DNA of 64,000 nt from an uncultured Lachnospiraceae bacterium (GTDB taxonomy: Bacteria; Bacillota; Clostridia; Lachnospirales; Lachnospiraceae): positions 1 through 64,000 of the forward strand of contig CAMJHQ010000012.1 in the NCBI GenBank assembly GCA_946405625.1, written 5' to 3'. Both the position numbers and the translations under genes were made by a program. Each line of letters starts with the position of its first letter. Within the stretch, counting starts at the first letter, position 1. Below the pieces are notes generated by a model that ran no database searches, had not been told where the DNA came from, and saw only the letters and a program-made list of their open reading frames with translations. Shown here piece after piece: positions 56,297-64,000 of the stretch.

Positions 56297-56866
56297 TTGG
56301 GTAAAGAAGTAAAGAAGAAAAGCACAGCAAAGCTTTTCTTCAAATCATTCATGAAGGGTATGGTGGTCCTTCTGGGAATAGCCTTACTTGCGCTGGGAGC
56401 ATATTTAGGAGTAATGCTATATAACGGATATGGTACCAAGACCGCCCCTCCGGCACCTAATTCAGAAGTCTTTAAAGATGGAAAGGTTGATCCGCTTCTT
56501 ACGGCAGAACCAACAGAGGAAGTGACAGAGTCAATATATGTTTCGCAGTTTACCACAATAGATTTTGGAATCAGTATAAATGTGATCAATGCGACAGATA
56601 CTTCAGGACTTGCAGGATATTGGAAGGAAAAGCTTAACGATATCGGATATACCAAGATAGAAACATCTGACTGCAACTATCCACTGGAAAAATCCAAGAT
56701 AGTTATAACTGAGGAAGGAATTGCCGCAGAACTTAAGGAAATATTCCCAAAAGCGACATGGGAAGTGGGAAAAGTGACGGAAGAAGATATTTATGGGGAG
56801 ACAGAAGGCGTAAAAGTGTTTATTTTCATAGGAAGTGACTATGATGAGGTGCCTAGAGAAGAGTAA
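56297..56866 (+). CDS. Membrane-anchored LytR_C domain protein
   Basis: A 189-residue protein with a single N-terminal transmembrane helix (about 20-42), a Pro/Ala/Thr/Glu-rich linker, and a LytR_C-like domain (about 95-188). The typical opening is INVINATDTSGLAGYWKEKL, and the end is KVFIFIGSDYDEV. In LytR-CpsA-Psr ligases this domain is appended to the enzyme; here it stands alone, so a cell-wall binding role is likely but unproven. The start is TTG, with AGGAGGAAA 6 bases upstream. A terminator lies about 45 bp beyond its stop. Confidence 0.78.
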   Translation: MGKEVKKKSTAKLFFKSFMKGMVVLLGIALLALGAYLGVMLYNGYGTKTAPPAPNSEVFKDGKVDPLLTAEPTEEVTESIYVSQFTTIDFGISINVINATDTSGLAGYWKEKLNDIGYTKIETSDCNYPLEKSKIVITEEGIAAELKEIFPKATWEVGKVTEEDIYGETEGVKVFIFIGSDYDEVPREE

Positions 56867-56880
56867 AAATAAACCAAAAT

Positions 56881-56969
56881 TTGTTGGATATTGCACAAAA
56901 AAATAAAGGCGAAATCAAATAATGCTTGATTTCTTTTGGTGAAAACGTCCAACAACTTTTGGGCAATAT
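56881..56969. promoter_or_regulatory. Nested inverted repeats around a terminator upstream of msmK
   Basis: TTGTTGGA (56881-56888) is complementary to TCCAACAA (56948-56955), and ATATTGC (56888-56894) to GCAATAT (56963-56969). The terminator hairpin lies between them. The outer pairs overlap in order and cannot all form in one simple stem, suggesting alternative folds or a paired operator. No known riboswitch is recognised. Confidence 0.45.
56911..56937 (+). terminator. Intrinsic terminator between the LytR_C gene and msmK
   Basis: GAAATCAA (56911-56918) pairs with TTGATTTC (56926-56933) across a 7-base loop, followed by TTTT. Confidence 0.65.
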
Positions 56970-56988
56970 ACAATCTTACTAAAACTTT

Positions 56989-57018
56989 TTGTGTATTTTC
57001 GTGCAAGAAACATATAGT
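56989..57018 (+). promoter_or_regulatory. msmK promoter
   Basis: TTGTGT (56989-56994) and TATAGT (57013-57018) at an 18-bp spacer. A GCGGC/GCCGC hairpin (57066-57079) lies in the leader. Confidence 0.5.
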
Positions 57019-57065
57019 ATTCGAAAATGAAAAGTAATATTATATACGAAGTTGGTAGGAAAATC

Positions 57066-57079
57066 GCGGCTTGAGCCGC
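57066..57079 (+). promoter_or_regulatory. Leader hairpin of msmK
   Basis: GCGGC-TTGA-GCCGC, a small stable stem-loop 41 bp before the msmK start. It may protect the 5' end of the mRNA. Confidence 0.4.
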
Positions 57080-57119
57080 CTGATTAACTAGAGAATTAAC
57101 TTATACAGGAGGTTACAAA

Positions 57120-58232
57120 ATGTCTAGTTTACAGTTAAAGAACATTTACAAGATTTACCCTAACGGATTTAACGCTGTTAAGGACTTCAACCTTGATATT
57201 CAGGATAAGGAGTTCGTTATCTTCGTTGGTCCTTCAGGATGTGGTAAGTCAACTACTCTTAGAATGATTGCCGGACTTGAGGATATCAGTTCCGGTGAGC
57301 TTTGGATCGGTGACAAGATGGTTAACGACATCGAGCCTAAGGACAGAGATATTGCGATGGTATTCCAGAACTACGCTCTGTATCCTCATATGTCAGTTTA
57401 TGATAACATGGCATTCGGTCTTAAGCTTCGTAAGATTCCAAAGGAAAAGATCGACAAGCAGGTTCATGAAGCAGCTAAGATCCTTGAGATCGAGCACCTT
57501 CTTGATCGTAAGCCGAAGGCTCTTTCCGGTGGACAGAGACAGAGAGTTGCCATGGGACGTGCTATCGTTCGTGAGCCAAAGGTATTCCTTATGGACGAGC
57601 CTCTCTCAAACCTCGATGCTAAGCTTCGTGTACAGATGCGTGTTGAGATCTCTAAGCTTCATCAGAGACTTCAGACAACAATCATCTACGTTACACATGA
57701 CCAGACAGAAGCTATGACACTTGGTACAAGAATCGTAGTTATGAAGGATGGTATCATCCAGCAGGTTGATACACCTCAGAACCTTTACGATCATCCTACA
57801 AACCTCTTCGTTGCTGGTTTCATGGGAATGCCTCCTATGAACTTCATCGATTGTAAGGTTGTTAAGTCAGGTGCTGATGTACTTCTTATGTTTGGTTCAC
57901 ATTCAATCAAGGTTCCTGAAGCTAAGGCTAACAAGCTTATTGCCGGCGGATTCATTGATAAGGAAGTTGTTCTCGGTATCAGACCTGAGGATATTCATGA
58001 TGAGCAGCTGTTCATCGAGTCTTCACCTGAGTCAGTTATCGATGCAAGAATCAACATTTACGAAATGCTCGGTGCTGAAGTATATCTGTACTTCTCAATC
58101 GATCAGTTCGATATCACAGCAAGAGTTAATGCTCGTACAACTGCTCGTCCTGGTGACACAGTTCAGTTCGCATTTGATCTTAGCAAGATTCATATCTTTG
58201 ATAAGGAATCAGAAGAGATCATCGTAAGCTAG
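57120..58232 (+). CDS. msmK: Carbohydrate ABC transporter ATP-binding protein (MsmK/UgpC family)
   Basis: This 370-residue cytosolic ATPase drives CUT1-type sugar importers. It shows Walker A GPSGCGKST, Q-loop VFQNYALYPHM, signature LSGGQRQRVAMGRA, Walker B VFLMDEPLSNLD, the switch His in YVTHDQTEAM, and a C-terminal OB/MOP regulatory domain (from about 240, for example VVLGIRPEDIHDEQ). No permease or binding protein is nearby. MsmK-type ATPases are known to serve several importers, and a shared role fits. Codon use looks strongly biased compared with neighbours, and AGGAGG precedes the ATG, both consistent with high expression. Confidence 0.93.
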   Translation: MSSLQLKNIYKIYPNGFNAVKDFNLDIQDKEFVIFVGPSGCGKSTTLRMIAGLEDISSGELWIGDKMVNDIEPKDRDIAMVFQNYALYPHMSVYDNMAFGLKLRKIPKEKIDKQVHEAAKILEIEHLLDRKPKALSGGQRQRVAMGRAIVREPKVFLMDEPLSNLDAKLRVQMRVEISKLHQRLQTTIIYVTHDQTEAMTLGTRIVVMKDGIIQQVDTPQNLYDHPTNLFVAGFMGMPPMNFIDCKVVKSGADVLLMFGSHSIKVPEAKANKLIAGGFIDKEVVLGIRPEDIHDEQLFIESSPESVIDARINIYEMLGAEVYLYFSIDQFDITARVNARTTARPGDTVQFAFDLSKIHIFDKESEEIIVS

Positions 58233-58276
58233 TCATTGCGTGATTAATATAATATGAAGATATTATGAAAATATGG

Positions 58277-58312
58277 GGAAATGCACTGTAAATGTGCATT
58301 TCCTCTTTTTTT
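58277..58312 (+). terminator. Intrinsic terminator after msmK
   Basis: GGAAATGCAC (58277-58286) pairs with GTGCATTTCC (58294-58303), followed by TCTTTTTTT. Confidence 0.92.
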
Positions 58313-58394
58313 CGGGAAGGCTTTTTGATATAATTATTTAGATTAGGTGTAACTTATATTTCACGTGGGGATTAGAAGAAACGGAGAGTGAAAA

Positions 58395-59486
58395 ATGATA
58401 TCAAATTCAATTTTACAGGAAACATTGGAGGGTATTAAGTCTATCACTCAGGTCGATCTGATAGTGATGGATGCAGAAGGAAGGACTATTGCGAGAACGA
58501 TTGATGATGCAGTCCTTGAATATGATGATGCAGTAATTGCATTTGCTGAATCTGCTGCTGAAAGTCAATCTCTTCTCGGTTATCAGTTCTTTAAGGTTAT
58601 GGATGATAAACAGCTTGAATATGTGCTTATGGCTAAGGGTGATACCGATAGTACATATATGGTTGGAAAGATGGCTACATTCCAGATCCAGAATCTGCTT
58701 GTAGCTTATAAAGAGAGATCGGATAAGGATAACTTTATCAAGAACCTCCTTCTTGACAATCTGCTGCTGGTAGATATTTATAACAGAGCTAAGAAGCTTC
58801 ATATCGAGACAGATGTTAAGAGATGTGTATTCATTATCGAGACAAAGACTGAGAAGGATACAAATGCACTTGAGACTGTACGTAATATCTTTTCAGTTAA
58901 ATCCAGAGACTTTATTACAGCCGTTGATGAGAAGAATATCATTCTTGTTAAGGAAGTTAAGCCGACTGACAATTATGAAGAGCTCTCAAAGACAGCAAAT
59001 ATTATTGTAGATATGCTCAATACAGAGGCTATGATTTCCGTTCATGTAGCATTTGGTACAATAGTTAACGAGATTAAGGAAGTATCACGATCCTACAAGG
59101 AAGCTAAGATGGCTCTTGATGTAGGAAAGATCTTCTACAGTGATAAGAACATCATTGCATACAGCAACCTTGGAATAGGACGTCTTATTTATCAGCTTCC
59201 GATTCCTCTGTGCCGTATGTTCATTAAGGAAATCTTCGATGGAAAATCACCGGATGAATTCGATGATGAAACTCTTACAACTATTCAGAAGTTCTTTGAG
59301 AACAGCCTGAATGTTTCTGAGACATCAAGACAGCTTTACATCCACAGAAATACACTTGTATACAGACTTGATAAGATCGAGAAGGCTACAGGTCTTGACC
59401 TCAGAGTATTTGAAGATGCGATTACATTTAAGATTGCTCTTATGGTTGTTAAGTATATGAAGTATATGGAAACTCACGATTTCTAA
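58395..59486 (+). CDS. PucR/CdaR family transcriptional regulator
   Basis: This 363-residue protein has an N-terminal sensor-like domain (about 1-125, with ITQVDLIVMDAEGRTIA, resembling the sugar-diacid recognition part), a GGDEF-like CdaR middle (about 135-260), and a C-terminal helix-turn-helix (about 305-345). The HTH reads NSLNVSETSRQLYIHRNTLV and ends before DKIEKATGLDL, the PucR/HTH_30 signature. Members often respond to small carbon or nitrogen compounds. The ligand here is unknown. It lies between the sugar ATPase and ftsEX; a regulatory link to either is not shown. GGAGAG precedes the ATG. Confidence 0.85.
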   Translation: MISNSILQETLEGIKSITQVDLIVMDAEGRTIARTIDDAVLEYDDAVIAFAESAAESQSLLGYQFFKVMDDKQLEYVLMAKGDTDSTYMVGKMATFQIQNLLVAYKERSDKDNFIKNLLLDNLLLVDIYNRAKKLHIETDVKRCVFIIETKTEKDTNALETVRNIFSVKSRDFITAVDEKNIILVKEVKPTDNYEELSKTANIIVDMLNTEAMISVHVAFGTIVNEIKEVSRSYKEAKMALDVGKIFYSDKNIIAYSNLGIGRLIYQLPIPLCRMFIKEIFDGKSPDEFDDETLTTIQKFFENSLNVSETSRQLYIHRNTLVYRLDKIEKATGLDLRVFEDAITFKIALMVVKYMKYMETHDF

Positions 59487-59501
59487 AATGATAATTAATT
59501 A

Positions 59502-59533
59502 TTCATAAGGTTCGTCCTGAAGTACCTTTTGAA
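59502..59533. repeat. Inverted repeat upstream of ftsE
   Basis: TTCATAAGGT and ACCTTTTGAA pair at 9 of 10 positions across a 12-base loop. On the plus strand it is followed by an A-rich stretch rather than T, so it is a possible operator or leader hairpin rather than a plus-strand terminator. Confidence 0.35.
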
Positions 59534-59563
59534 TAAAAAAATAAATGAAGGGTTAAATTTGTA

Positions 59564-60250
59564 ATGATTAAACTTGAAAACGTAACCATGAAATATCCTA
59601 CAGGAACTGTTGCTCTGAAGGATATTAATCTGAAAATCGAAGATGGTGAATTCGTCTTTATCGTAGGTAGTTCAGGTTCAGGTAAAACGACACTTATTGA
59701 GCTTTTACTCAGGGAGCTTGTTCCTACAAAGGGAAGGATCGAAGTAGCTGGATTCGACTATACAAAGCTTAAGAGGAGACAGATTCCTAAGGCACGAAGA
59801 AAGCTTGGAGTAGTTTTCCAGAATTTCCGTCTTCTGAAGGACAGAACGGTTTACGAAAATGTAGCATTTGCACAGAGAGTTATAGAGACACCGTCTCGAT
59901 ATATCAGACGTCAGGTTCCGGCAATGCTTTCTCTTGTAGGACTCGCCGATAAGTATAAGTCTTTGCCAAGACAGCTGTCCGGTGGTGAGCAGCAGAGAGT
60001 TGCACTTGCCAGAGCACTCGTAAACAAACCTGAAATAATTCTTGCCGATGAGCCGACCGGTAACCTTGACCCTAAGAATTCATGGGAGATCATGAATCTT
60101 CTTGATGAGATCAATGCTAAAGGAACAACAGTTGTAGTTGTTACTCATAACAAGGAAATTGTTAATGTTATGAAGAAGCGAGTTATCACCATTAAGAAAG
60201 GTGTCATAGTAAGCGATGTCGAGAAGGGTGGTTATATAGATGAGGATTAG
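59564..60250 (+). CDS. ftsE: Cell division ATP-binding protein FtsE
   Basis: This 228-residue ABC ATPase forms FtsEX with the next gene product and transmits a signal to wall hydrolases at the septum. It shows Walker [12 protein letters not shown]-loop VFQNFRLL, signature [14 protein letters not shown], and Walker [14 protein letters not shown] with the switch His in [14 protein letters not shown] precedes the ATG. The ftsX start lies 11 bases inside its end. Confidence 0.96.
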   Translation: MIKLENVTMKYPTGTVALKDINLKIEDGEFVFIVGSSGSGKTTLIELLLRELVPTKGRIEVAGFDYTKLKRRQIPKARRKLGVVFQNFRLLKDRTVYENVAFAQRVIETPSRYIRRQVPAMLSLVGLADKYKSLPRQLSGGEQQRVALARALVNKPEIILADEPTGNLDPKNSWEIMNLLDEINAKGTTVVVVTHNKEIVNVMKKRVITIKKGVIVSDVEKGGYIDED

Positions 60251-61148
60251 TTCAGCGTGGTACAGCTTAAGACAGGGTGTTAAAAACATCCGAAGAAATA
60301 TTCTGTTTTCACTTGCATCAATCGGAACAATCATAGCTTGTCTTTTTATCTTTGGTCTTTTCTATATGGTGCTTGTAAACTTTCAGAAGTCTATCAAGAA
60401 GGTGGAAGAAAGTATATCCATTACTGTATTCTTTGATTACGGAATAACAGAGCAGGGTATAAATCTTATCGGAGAACAGATTAAGGCGAGACCTGAAGTA
60501 AATACAATAGATTTTATTTCAGCAGAGGATGCATGGATTGATTATTCAAATCGAACATTTGATGATCCGGAGGCTGCCAGAGCAGCGTTCGGAGATGATA
60601 ATCCACTTGCAGATTCGGCATCTTATACTATTACACTTAAAGATGTCAGTAAGCAGGCCGATTTCGTTCAGTTCCTCAAAGAACTGGATGGAGTAAGAGA
60701 TGTAAACAGCTCGTCATATACAGCCGATACTATTTCGGCAATCAATATATTTGTAGGTTATGCTTCACTTGGAATTATCGTTATACTTCTTTTGGTATCC
60801 GTATTCCTTATAAACAATACGATCACAATCGGTATTACAGTTCGTAGGGAAGAGATTAAAATAATGAAGTTGATTGGTGCTACAAACTCTTTCGTAAGAG
60901 CACCATTCATAGTAGAAGGTGTGATAATAGGAGTTTTGGGATCGGTAATTCCTGTAGTACTCTTATATTTCTTATATGATTCTATTCTTGGATATATAGC
61001 CGGAAAGTTCTCAATACTTAAGAGTCTTTTCGAGTTTATTCCACTGAATGATATGTTTAAGGTTTTGGGACCTGCAATATTGATCATAGGTATAGGAATA
61101 GGCTTCTTTGGAAGTCTGCTGACAACCAGAAAACATTTAAAAGTATAA
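60240..61148 (+). CDS. ftsX: Cell division protein FtsX
   Basis: This 302-residue membrane protein has the FtsX layout: a first helix (about 23-47) after [18 protein letters not shown], a large extracytoplasmic loop (about 50-165), and three C-terminal helices. VRREEIKIMKLIGATNSFVR lies between helices 2 and 3. It anchors FtsE and activates wall hydrolases from outside. The start overlaps ftsE by 11 bp. It is followed by a secreted M23 protein, its probable partner. Confidence 0.95.
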   Translation: MRISSAWYSLRQGVKNIRRNILFSLASIGTIIACLFIFGLFYMVLVNFQKSIKKVEESISITVFFDYGITEQGINLIGEQIKARPEVNTIDFISAEDAWIDYSNRTFDDPEAARAAFGDDNPLADSASYTITLKDVSKQADFVQFLKELDGVRDVNSSSYTADTISAINIFVGYASLGIIVILLLVSVFLINNTITIGITVRREEIKIMKLIGATNSFVRAPFIVEGVIIGVLGSVIPVVLLYFLYDSILGYIAGKFSILKSLFEFIPLNDMFKVLGPAILIIGIGIGFFGSLLTTRKHLKV

Positions 61149-61173
61149 TTAAGTATAATTGGAGGATAGGGTA

Positions 61174-62718
61174 TTGAGGCGAAGAATTTTTGCTATAACA
61201 ATATTCCTGATTACGTTTCTCTTTGCAGGAACTTTAGTATATGCGTCCGGTTCGGATAGAAGGGCGTATATTCCGGAGAGAAGTGAGACTGAAAATCCTG
61301 AATCGGAGCAGCCTACAGAGGCTGCTCCTACTGATTCAGGGGATTCGAGCGAGACTCCTACAGAGGCGCCTACAGAAGCGCCTACGGAGCAGCCGACATC
61401 TGAACAGCCAACGTCTGAAGAGCCGACATCTGAGCAACCGACGTCTGAGCAGCCGACATCTGAGCAGCCAACGTCCGAGCAGCCGACATCTGAGCAGCCA
61501 ACAACCGAACAGGGTGGTAATCAGGGAGGCAATTCCGGTAATCAGGGGGGAAAAGCATCTGATACAGATGCAAAAAAACCAAAATTTACAGTAACGACAA
61601 TTACAAGTCCTTCGGGAATGGTTGTTTATGATACGTCAGCCATAAATGCACTTAAACAGCAGATGGAGGCGACTAGAAAAGATAAGGTTGAAGTTCAGCA
61701 GCTTATAAATGAGCTGATGACTGCACAGAATGACTTCATCGAAAGACTCAGGGAACTGGATGAGCTTATCATTGAGTATCAGGATGATATAGATGCTTTA
61801 GAAGAGCAGCAGAAGATTGCTATTAATACTTCAATCGATCTGGAGGAGCAGCTTAAAGAGGCTCAACAACAGGAAGCAGAACAATATGAAAAGCTTAAGA
61901 ATCATATCAGAGTAGATTATGAAAATAACAGATATACATATTTGGATGCTATTTTCAATGCAGTTGATTTCAATGCGGTTATGAATGAATTTGAGTATAT
62001 AAATTCATTAGAGGATTATGATCAGCAGCTTTTCACGGAACTTGAAGAGAAAAGAAAATCCATTGCAAACAAGAAATTGATGATGGATGCACTGGATGAA
62101 GATATTGAGGCAATCAAGAAAACAAAGATTGCTCAGCAGGAGGCTATAGAGCTTCTGTCTGAAGAAAAGGTTAAGCAGATTGAGAGTTATAATACAAAGA
62201 TAAATGATGCAAAGAATGCTTTAGCAACTATAGATCAGCTGCTTCAGCAGAGTGACGCTAAGCTTCTTGCATTGGAGCAGGAATACAGAAGAAAGCTTCA
62301 ACTCTCATCATCACCGAATATTAAATTTGATGGTTCGCTTCTTTGGCCGATGCCATCCAGTACGCAGATGACTTCTCCGTTCGGTGGAAGAATTAATCCT
62401 ATCACGGGTGCATCGGAAGGCCACAGTGGTGTAGATATAGCTTGTGAAATGGGTTCGCCGGTTATAGCACCTGCTCCCGGAAGAGTATTCTATGTAGGAT
62501 GGATGGGAACCGGAGGCAACTGTGTTCAGATTGATATAGGATCGGGCATGACAGTTTTCTTCTATCATCTTTCAGAGTTTAATTGTAAAGAGGGTGATAT
62601 GGTTTCTGCCGGTCAGGTTGTCGCTTTTTCGGGAAGTACAGGTATGTCAACAGGTCCTCACCTTCATTACGGTATTAAGGTAAACGGAACGCCTGTTGAT
62701 CCGCTGCAGTTCTACTAA
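61174..62718 (+). CDS. Secreted M23 peptidase with coiled coil (EnvC/PcsB-like)
   Basis: This 514-residue exported protein has a signal helix (about 5-24, IFAITIFLITFLFAGTLVYA), a Thr/Glu/Pro/Gln-rich tract with SEQPT pentapeptide repeats (about 45-118), and a long coiled coil (about 150-380). The C-terminal LytM/M23 domain (about 390-514) contains GHSGVDIACEMG and GPHLHYGIKV, which carry the zinc ligands H-x3-D and H-x-H. It is expected to cut cross-links in the wall under FtsEX control. The frame opens at 61159, but GGAGG is spaced 8 bases before the TTG at 61174, so I start there. Confidence 0.9.
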   Translation: MRRRIFAITIFLITFLFAGTLVYASGSDRRAYIPERSETENPESEQPTEAAPTDSGDSSETPTEAPTEAPTEQPTSEQPTSEEPTSEQPTSEQPTSEQPTSEQPTSEQPTTEQGGNQGGNSGNQGGKASDTDAKKPKFTVTTITSPSGMVVYDTSAINALKQQMEATRKDKVEVQQLINELMTAQNDFIERLRELDELIIEYQDDIDALEEQQKIAINTSIDLEEQLKEAQQQEAEQYEKLKNHIRVDYENNRYTYLDAIFNAVDFNAVMNEFEYINSLEDYDQQLFTELEEKRKSIANKKLMMDALDEDIEAIKKTKIAQQEAIELLSEEKVKQIESYNTKINDAKNALATIDQLLQQSDAKLLALEQEYRRKLQLSSSPNIKFDGSLLWPMPSSTQMTSPFGGRINPITGASEGHSGVDIACEMGSPVIAPAPGRVFYVGWMGTGGNCVQIDIGSGMTVFFYHLSEFNCKEGDMVSAGQVVAFSGSTGMSTGPHLHYGIKVNGTPVDPLQFY

Positions 62719-62741
62719 AAACTATGTTGGAGATGATATAA

Positions 62742-64000
62742 ATGAGATTATATGTCAAGAAATGTGCAGCAATTATACTTTCAGCAGGAATGCTGATGGG
62801 ATTCGGTGCGTGCGGCACAGGAACCGGGGCAGGTTCGACAACGGAATCGGCAACGGCAAGTGAAGGAACACCTGAAGCCGGATCCACGGAATTTGATGCG
62901 AATTCTCAAAGAGTCCAGAAGAAGACAAAAGAGGTAGAAAAACTTATAGATCAGTATTTCTATTTTGAAGAGGATCCTGCTAAAAGAGAAGAGAATTATT
63001 TTGACGGAATCATGGAAGGACTTGATGATCCGTATTCCGTATATTATACACCTGAAGAATTTGCAAAGCTTAATGAAGATGACAGTGGCGAATATGTTGG
63101 TATAGGAGCTACTGTATCGAAGACTGTTGAAGATGGAAAAGTCTATGTAGTTAAGCCACTCCGGGGAAGTCCGGCTGAGGCAGTTGGTCTTCTTCCGGGA
63201 GACGTCTTTGTCAAGATAGATGATATAGATGTCACAACAGACATGGAGCTTGAAGAAGTAGTTAATTATATCAGAGGAAAAGAAGGAACGACCGCTCACC
63301 TTAAGATGTATCGTGAGGGCGAGCCGGATTTCCTGGAATTTGATATAACGAGAGCAAAAATCCAGAATATTACTGTTGATTATGAAATGCTCGATAACAA
63401 GATAGGATATATCTCTGTTGATCAGTTTATTGAGAATACACCTCAACAGTTTAAGGAAGGTGTTGATTCCCTGATAGGTCAGGGTGCGAGAGCGCTTATT
63501 ATTGATATGCGTAACAATCCGGGCGGCCTGCTCACAGCAGTTAATGAGATGACAGATTATATCATTAAGGATGATGCAGTTGCAGACGGAGCGAAAGAGG
63601 CCGGTCTACAGCTTGTTGTTAAGGATAAGGATGGAAAGATCATTAACGATTACAAGTGTTCGGATGAACATTCCGTAGATATTCCTATGGCTGTACTCAT
63701 TAACGGTAACAGTGCCAGTGCGGCAGAAATTTTTACTGCTGATATGAAGGATTATAAGCTTGCAACAATTATTGGTACTACTACATTCGGAAAGGGTATA
63801 GTTCAATCAGTTATTCCTCTTTCTGACGGTTCTGCAATCAAGATAACAATTGCAAAATATTTTACACCTGCTGAACATGATATTCATAAGGTGGGTATTG
63901 AGCCGGATATTGAGATAGATGTATCCGATGAGCAGAAGAGAATGGCGGAGATCCCACATGATGAGGATCCTCAGCTTCAGAAAGCTATTGAGGTTTTAAC
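62742..64000 (+). CDS. S41 family C-terminal processing peptidase, lipoprotein (partial)
   Basis: The frame is open from the ATG at 62742 to the end of the window (about 419 codons), so the 3' end is missing. The product starts with a lipoprotein signal (MGFGAC, Cys near residue 24). A helical part follows, with DGIMEGLDDPYSVYYTPEEF. A PDZ domain covers about 107-195 (GSPAEAVGLLPGDVFVKIDD). The S41 protease domain has DMRNNPGGLL, the nucleophile in NGNSASAAEIF and the general-base Lys in TFGKGIVQS. CtpA-like proteases of this type trim envelope proteins and often follow ftsEX and an M23 hydrolase. GGAG precedes the ATG. Confidence 0.92.
   Translation, partial: MRLYVKKCAAIILSAGMLMGFGACGTGTGAGSTTESATASEGTPEAGSTEFDANSQRVQKKTKEVEKLIDQYFYFEEDPAKREENYFDGIMEGLDDPYSVYYTPEEFAKLNEDDSGEYVGIGATVSKTVEDGKVYVVKPLRGSPAEAVGLLPGDVFVKIDDIDVTTDMELEEVVNYIRGKEGTTAHLKMYREGEPDFLEFDITRAKIQNITVDYEMLDNKIGYISVDQFIENTPQQFKEGVDSLIGQGARALIIDMRNNPGGLLTAVNEMTDYIIKDDAVADGAKEAGLQLVVKDKDGKIINDYKCSDEHSVDIPMAVLINGNSASAAEIFTADMKDYKLATIIGTTTFGKGIVQSVIPLSDGSAIKITIAKYFTPAEHDIHKVGIEPDIEIDVSDEQKRMAEIPHDEDPQLQKAIEVL

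Noticed and set aside
56867-57119. A known riboswitch class upstream of msmK
   Set aside because: I do not see the conserved core of any riboswitch I know. Only paired segments and a terminator are supported.

Overview
The window looks like a chromosomal segment of a Clostridia bacterium, most likely a Lachnospiraceae member near Butyrivibrio or Pseudobutyrivibrio. The reasons are a moderately AT-rich composition, strong AGGAGG-type ribosome sites with many TTG/GTG starts, the order secDF-recJ-apt-rel-MBL-hemZ-hisS, the gdpP-rplI-dnaB trio, an FtsEX-M23-S41 cluster, and several families I recall mainly from Lachnospiraceae (DUF6382 FHA proteins, DUF5717/DUF5716, the Cys-rich FeoB partner). 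This placement comes from gene content and recall, not from a search.

Layout. 1-513: the 3' end of a 23S rRNA, a decayed tRNA copy, tRNA-Asn, tRNA-Glu and a CAT tRNA, closed by a terminator. 662-2883: a Crp-type regulator and a MATE exporter. 2867-6494: a membrane-anchored GIY-YIG nuclease and a ferrous-iron locus (feoA, feoB, and a Cys-rich FeoB partner on the other strand). Two promoters here share the same operator geometry, and a probable short terminated RNA lies upstream of feoA. 6613-8950: two CDP-glycerol-type glycerophosphotransferases. 9090-27135: mltG, then two FHA proteins, a PP2C phosphatase, a membrane Ser/Thr kinase, a membrane protein full of T-x-x-L motifs, and a 2554-residue Ig-repeat surface protein. 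27374-39644: a zinc-ribbon membrane protein, then secDF, recJ, apt, rel, an MBL hydrolase, hemZ, hisS and a shortened prepilin-peptidase-like protein. 39737-47182: an aminotransferase on the minus strand and a three-gene operon of unknown function (DUF5717, a DUF5716 actin/Hsp70-like protein, a TPR-like protein), followed by a GC-rich 145-bp palindromic element. 47549-56866: valS, gdpP, rplI, dnaB, an SDR, a Card1/Can2-like CARF nuclease with no CRISPR in view, and a LytR_C protein. 57120-64000: an orphan MsmK-type ATPase, a PucR/CdaR-type regulator, ftsE, ftsX, an M23 hydrolase, and an S41 protease cut by the window end.

How the genes fit together. The feo genes form an Fe(II) import unit that the operators suggest is controlled by a DtxR-like repressor encoded elsewhere. 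The FHA/PP2C/kinase cluster reads as one phospho-threonine signalling module: kinase writes, PP2C erases, FHA proteins read, and the T-x-x-L protein is a plausible multi-site substrate. Its output may be the co-encoded surface protein. FtsEX with the M23 hydrolase is the standard gated cell-wall-splitting system. rel and gdpP cover (p)ppGpp and c-di-AMP metabolism.

The strongest candidates for undescribed biology are the kinase/FHA/T-x-x-L/Ig operon, the DUF5717-DUF5716-TPR operon, the stand-alone CARF nuclease, and the iron-controlled short RNA with an anti-Shine-Dalgarno match to feoA.
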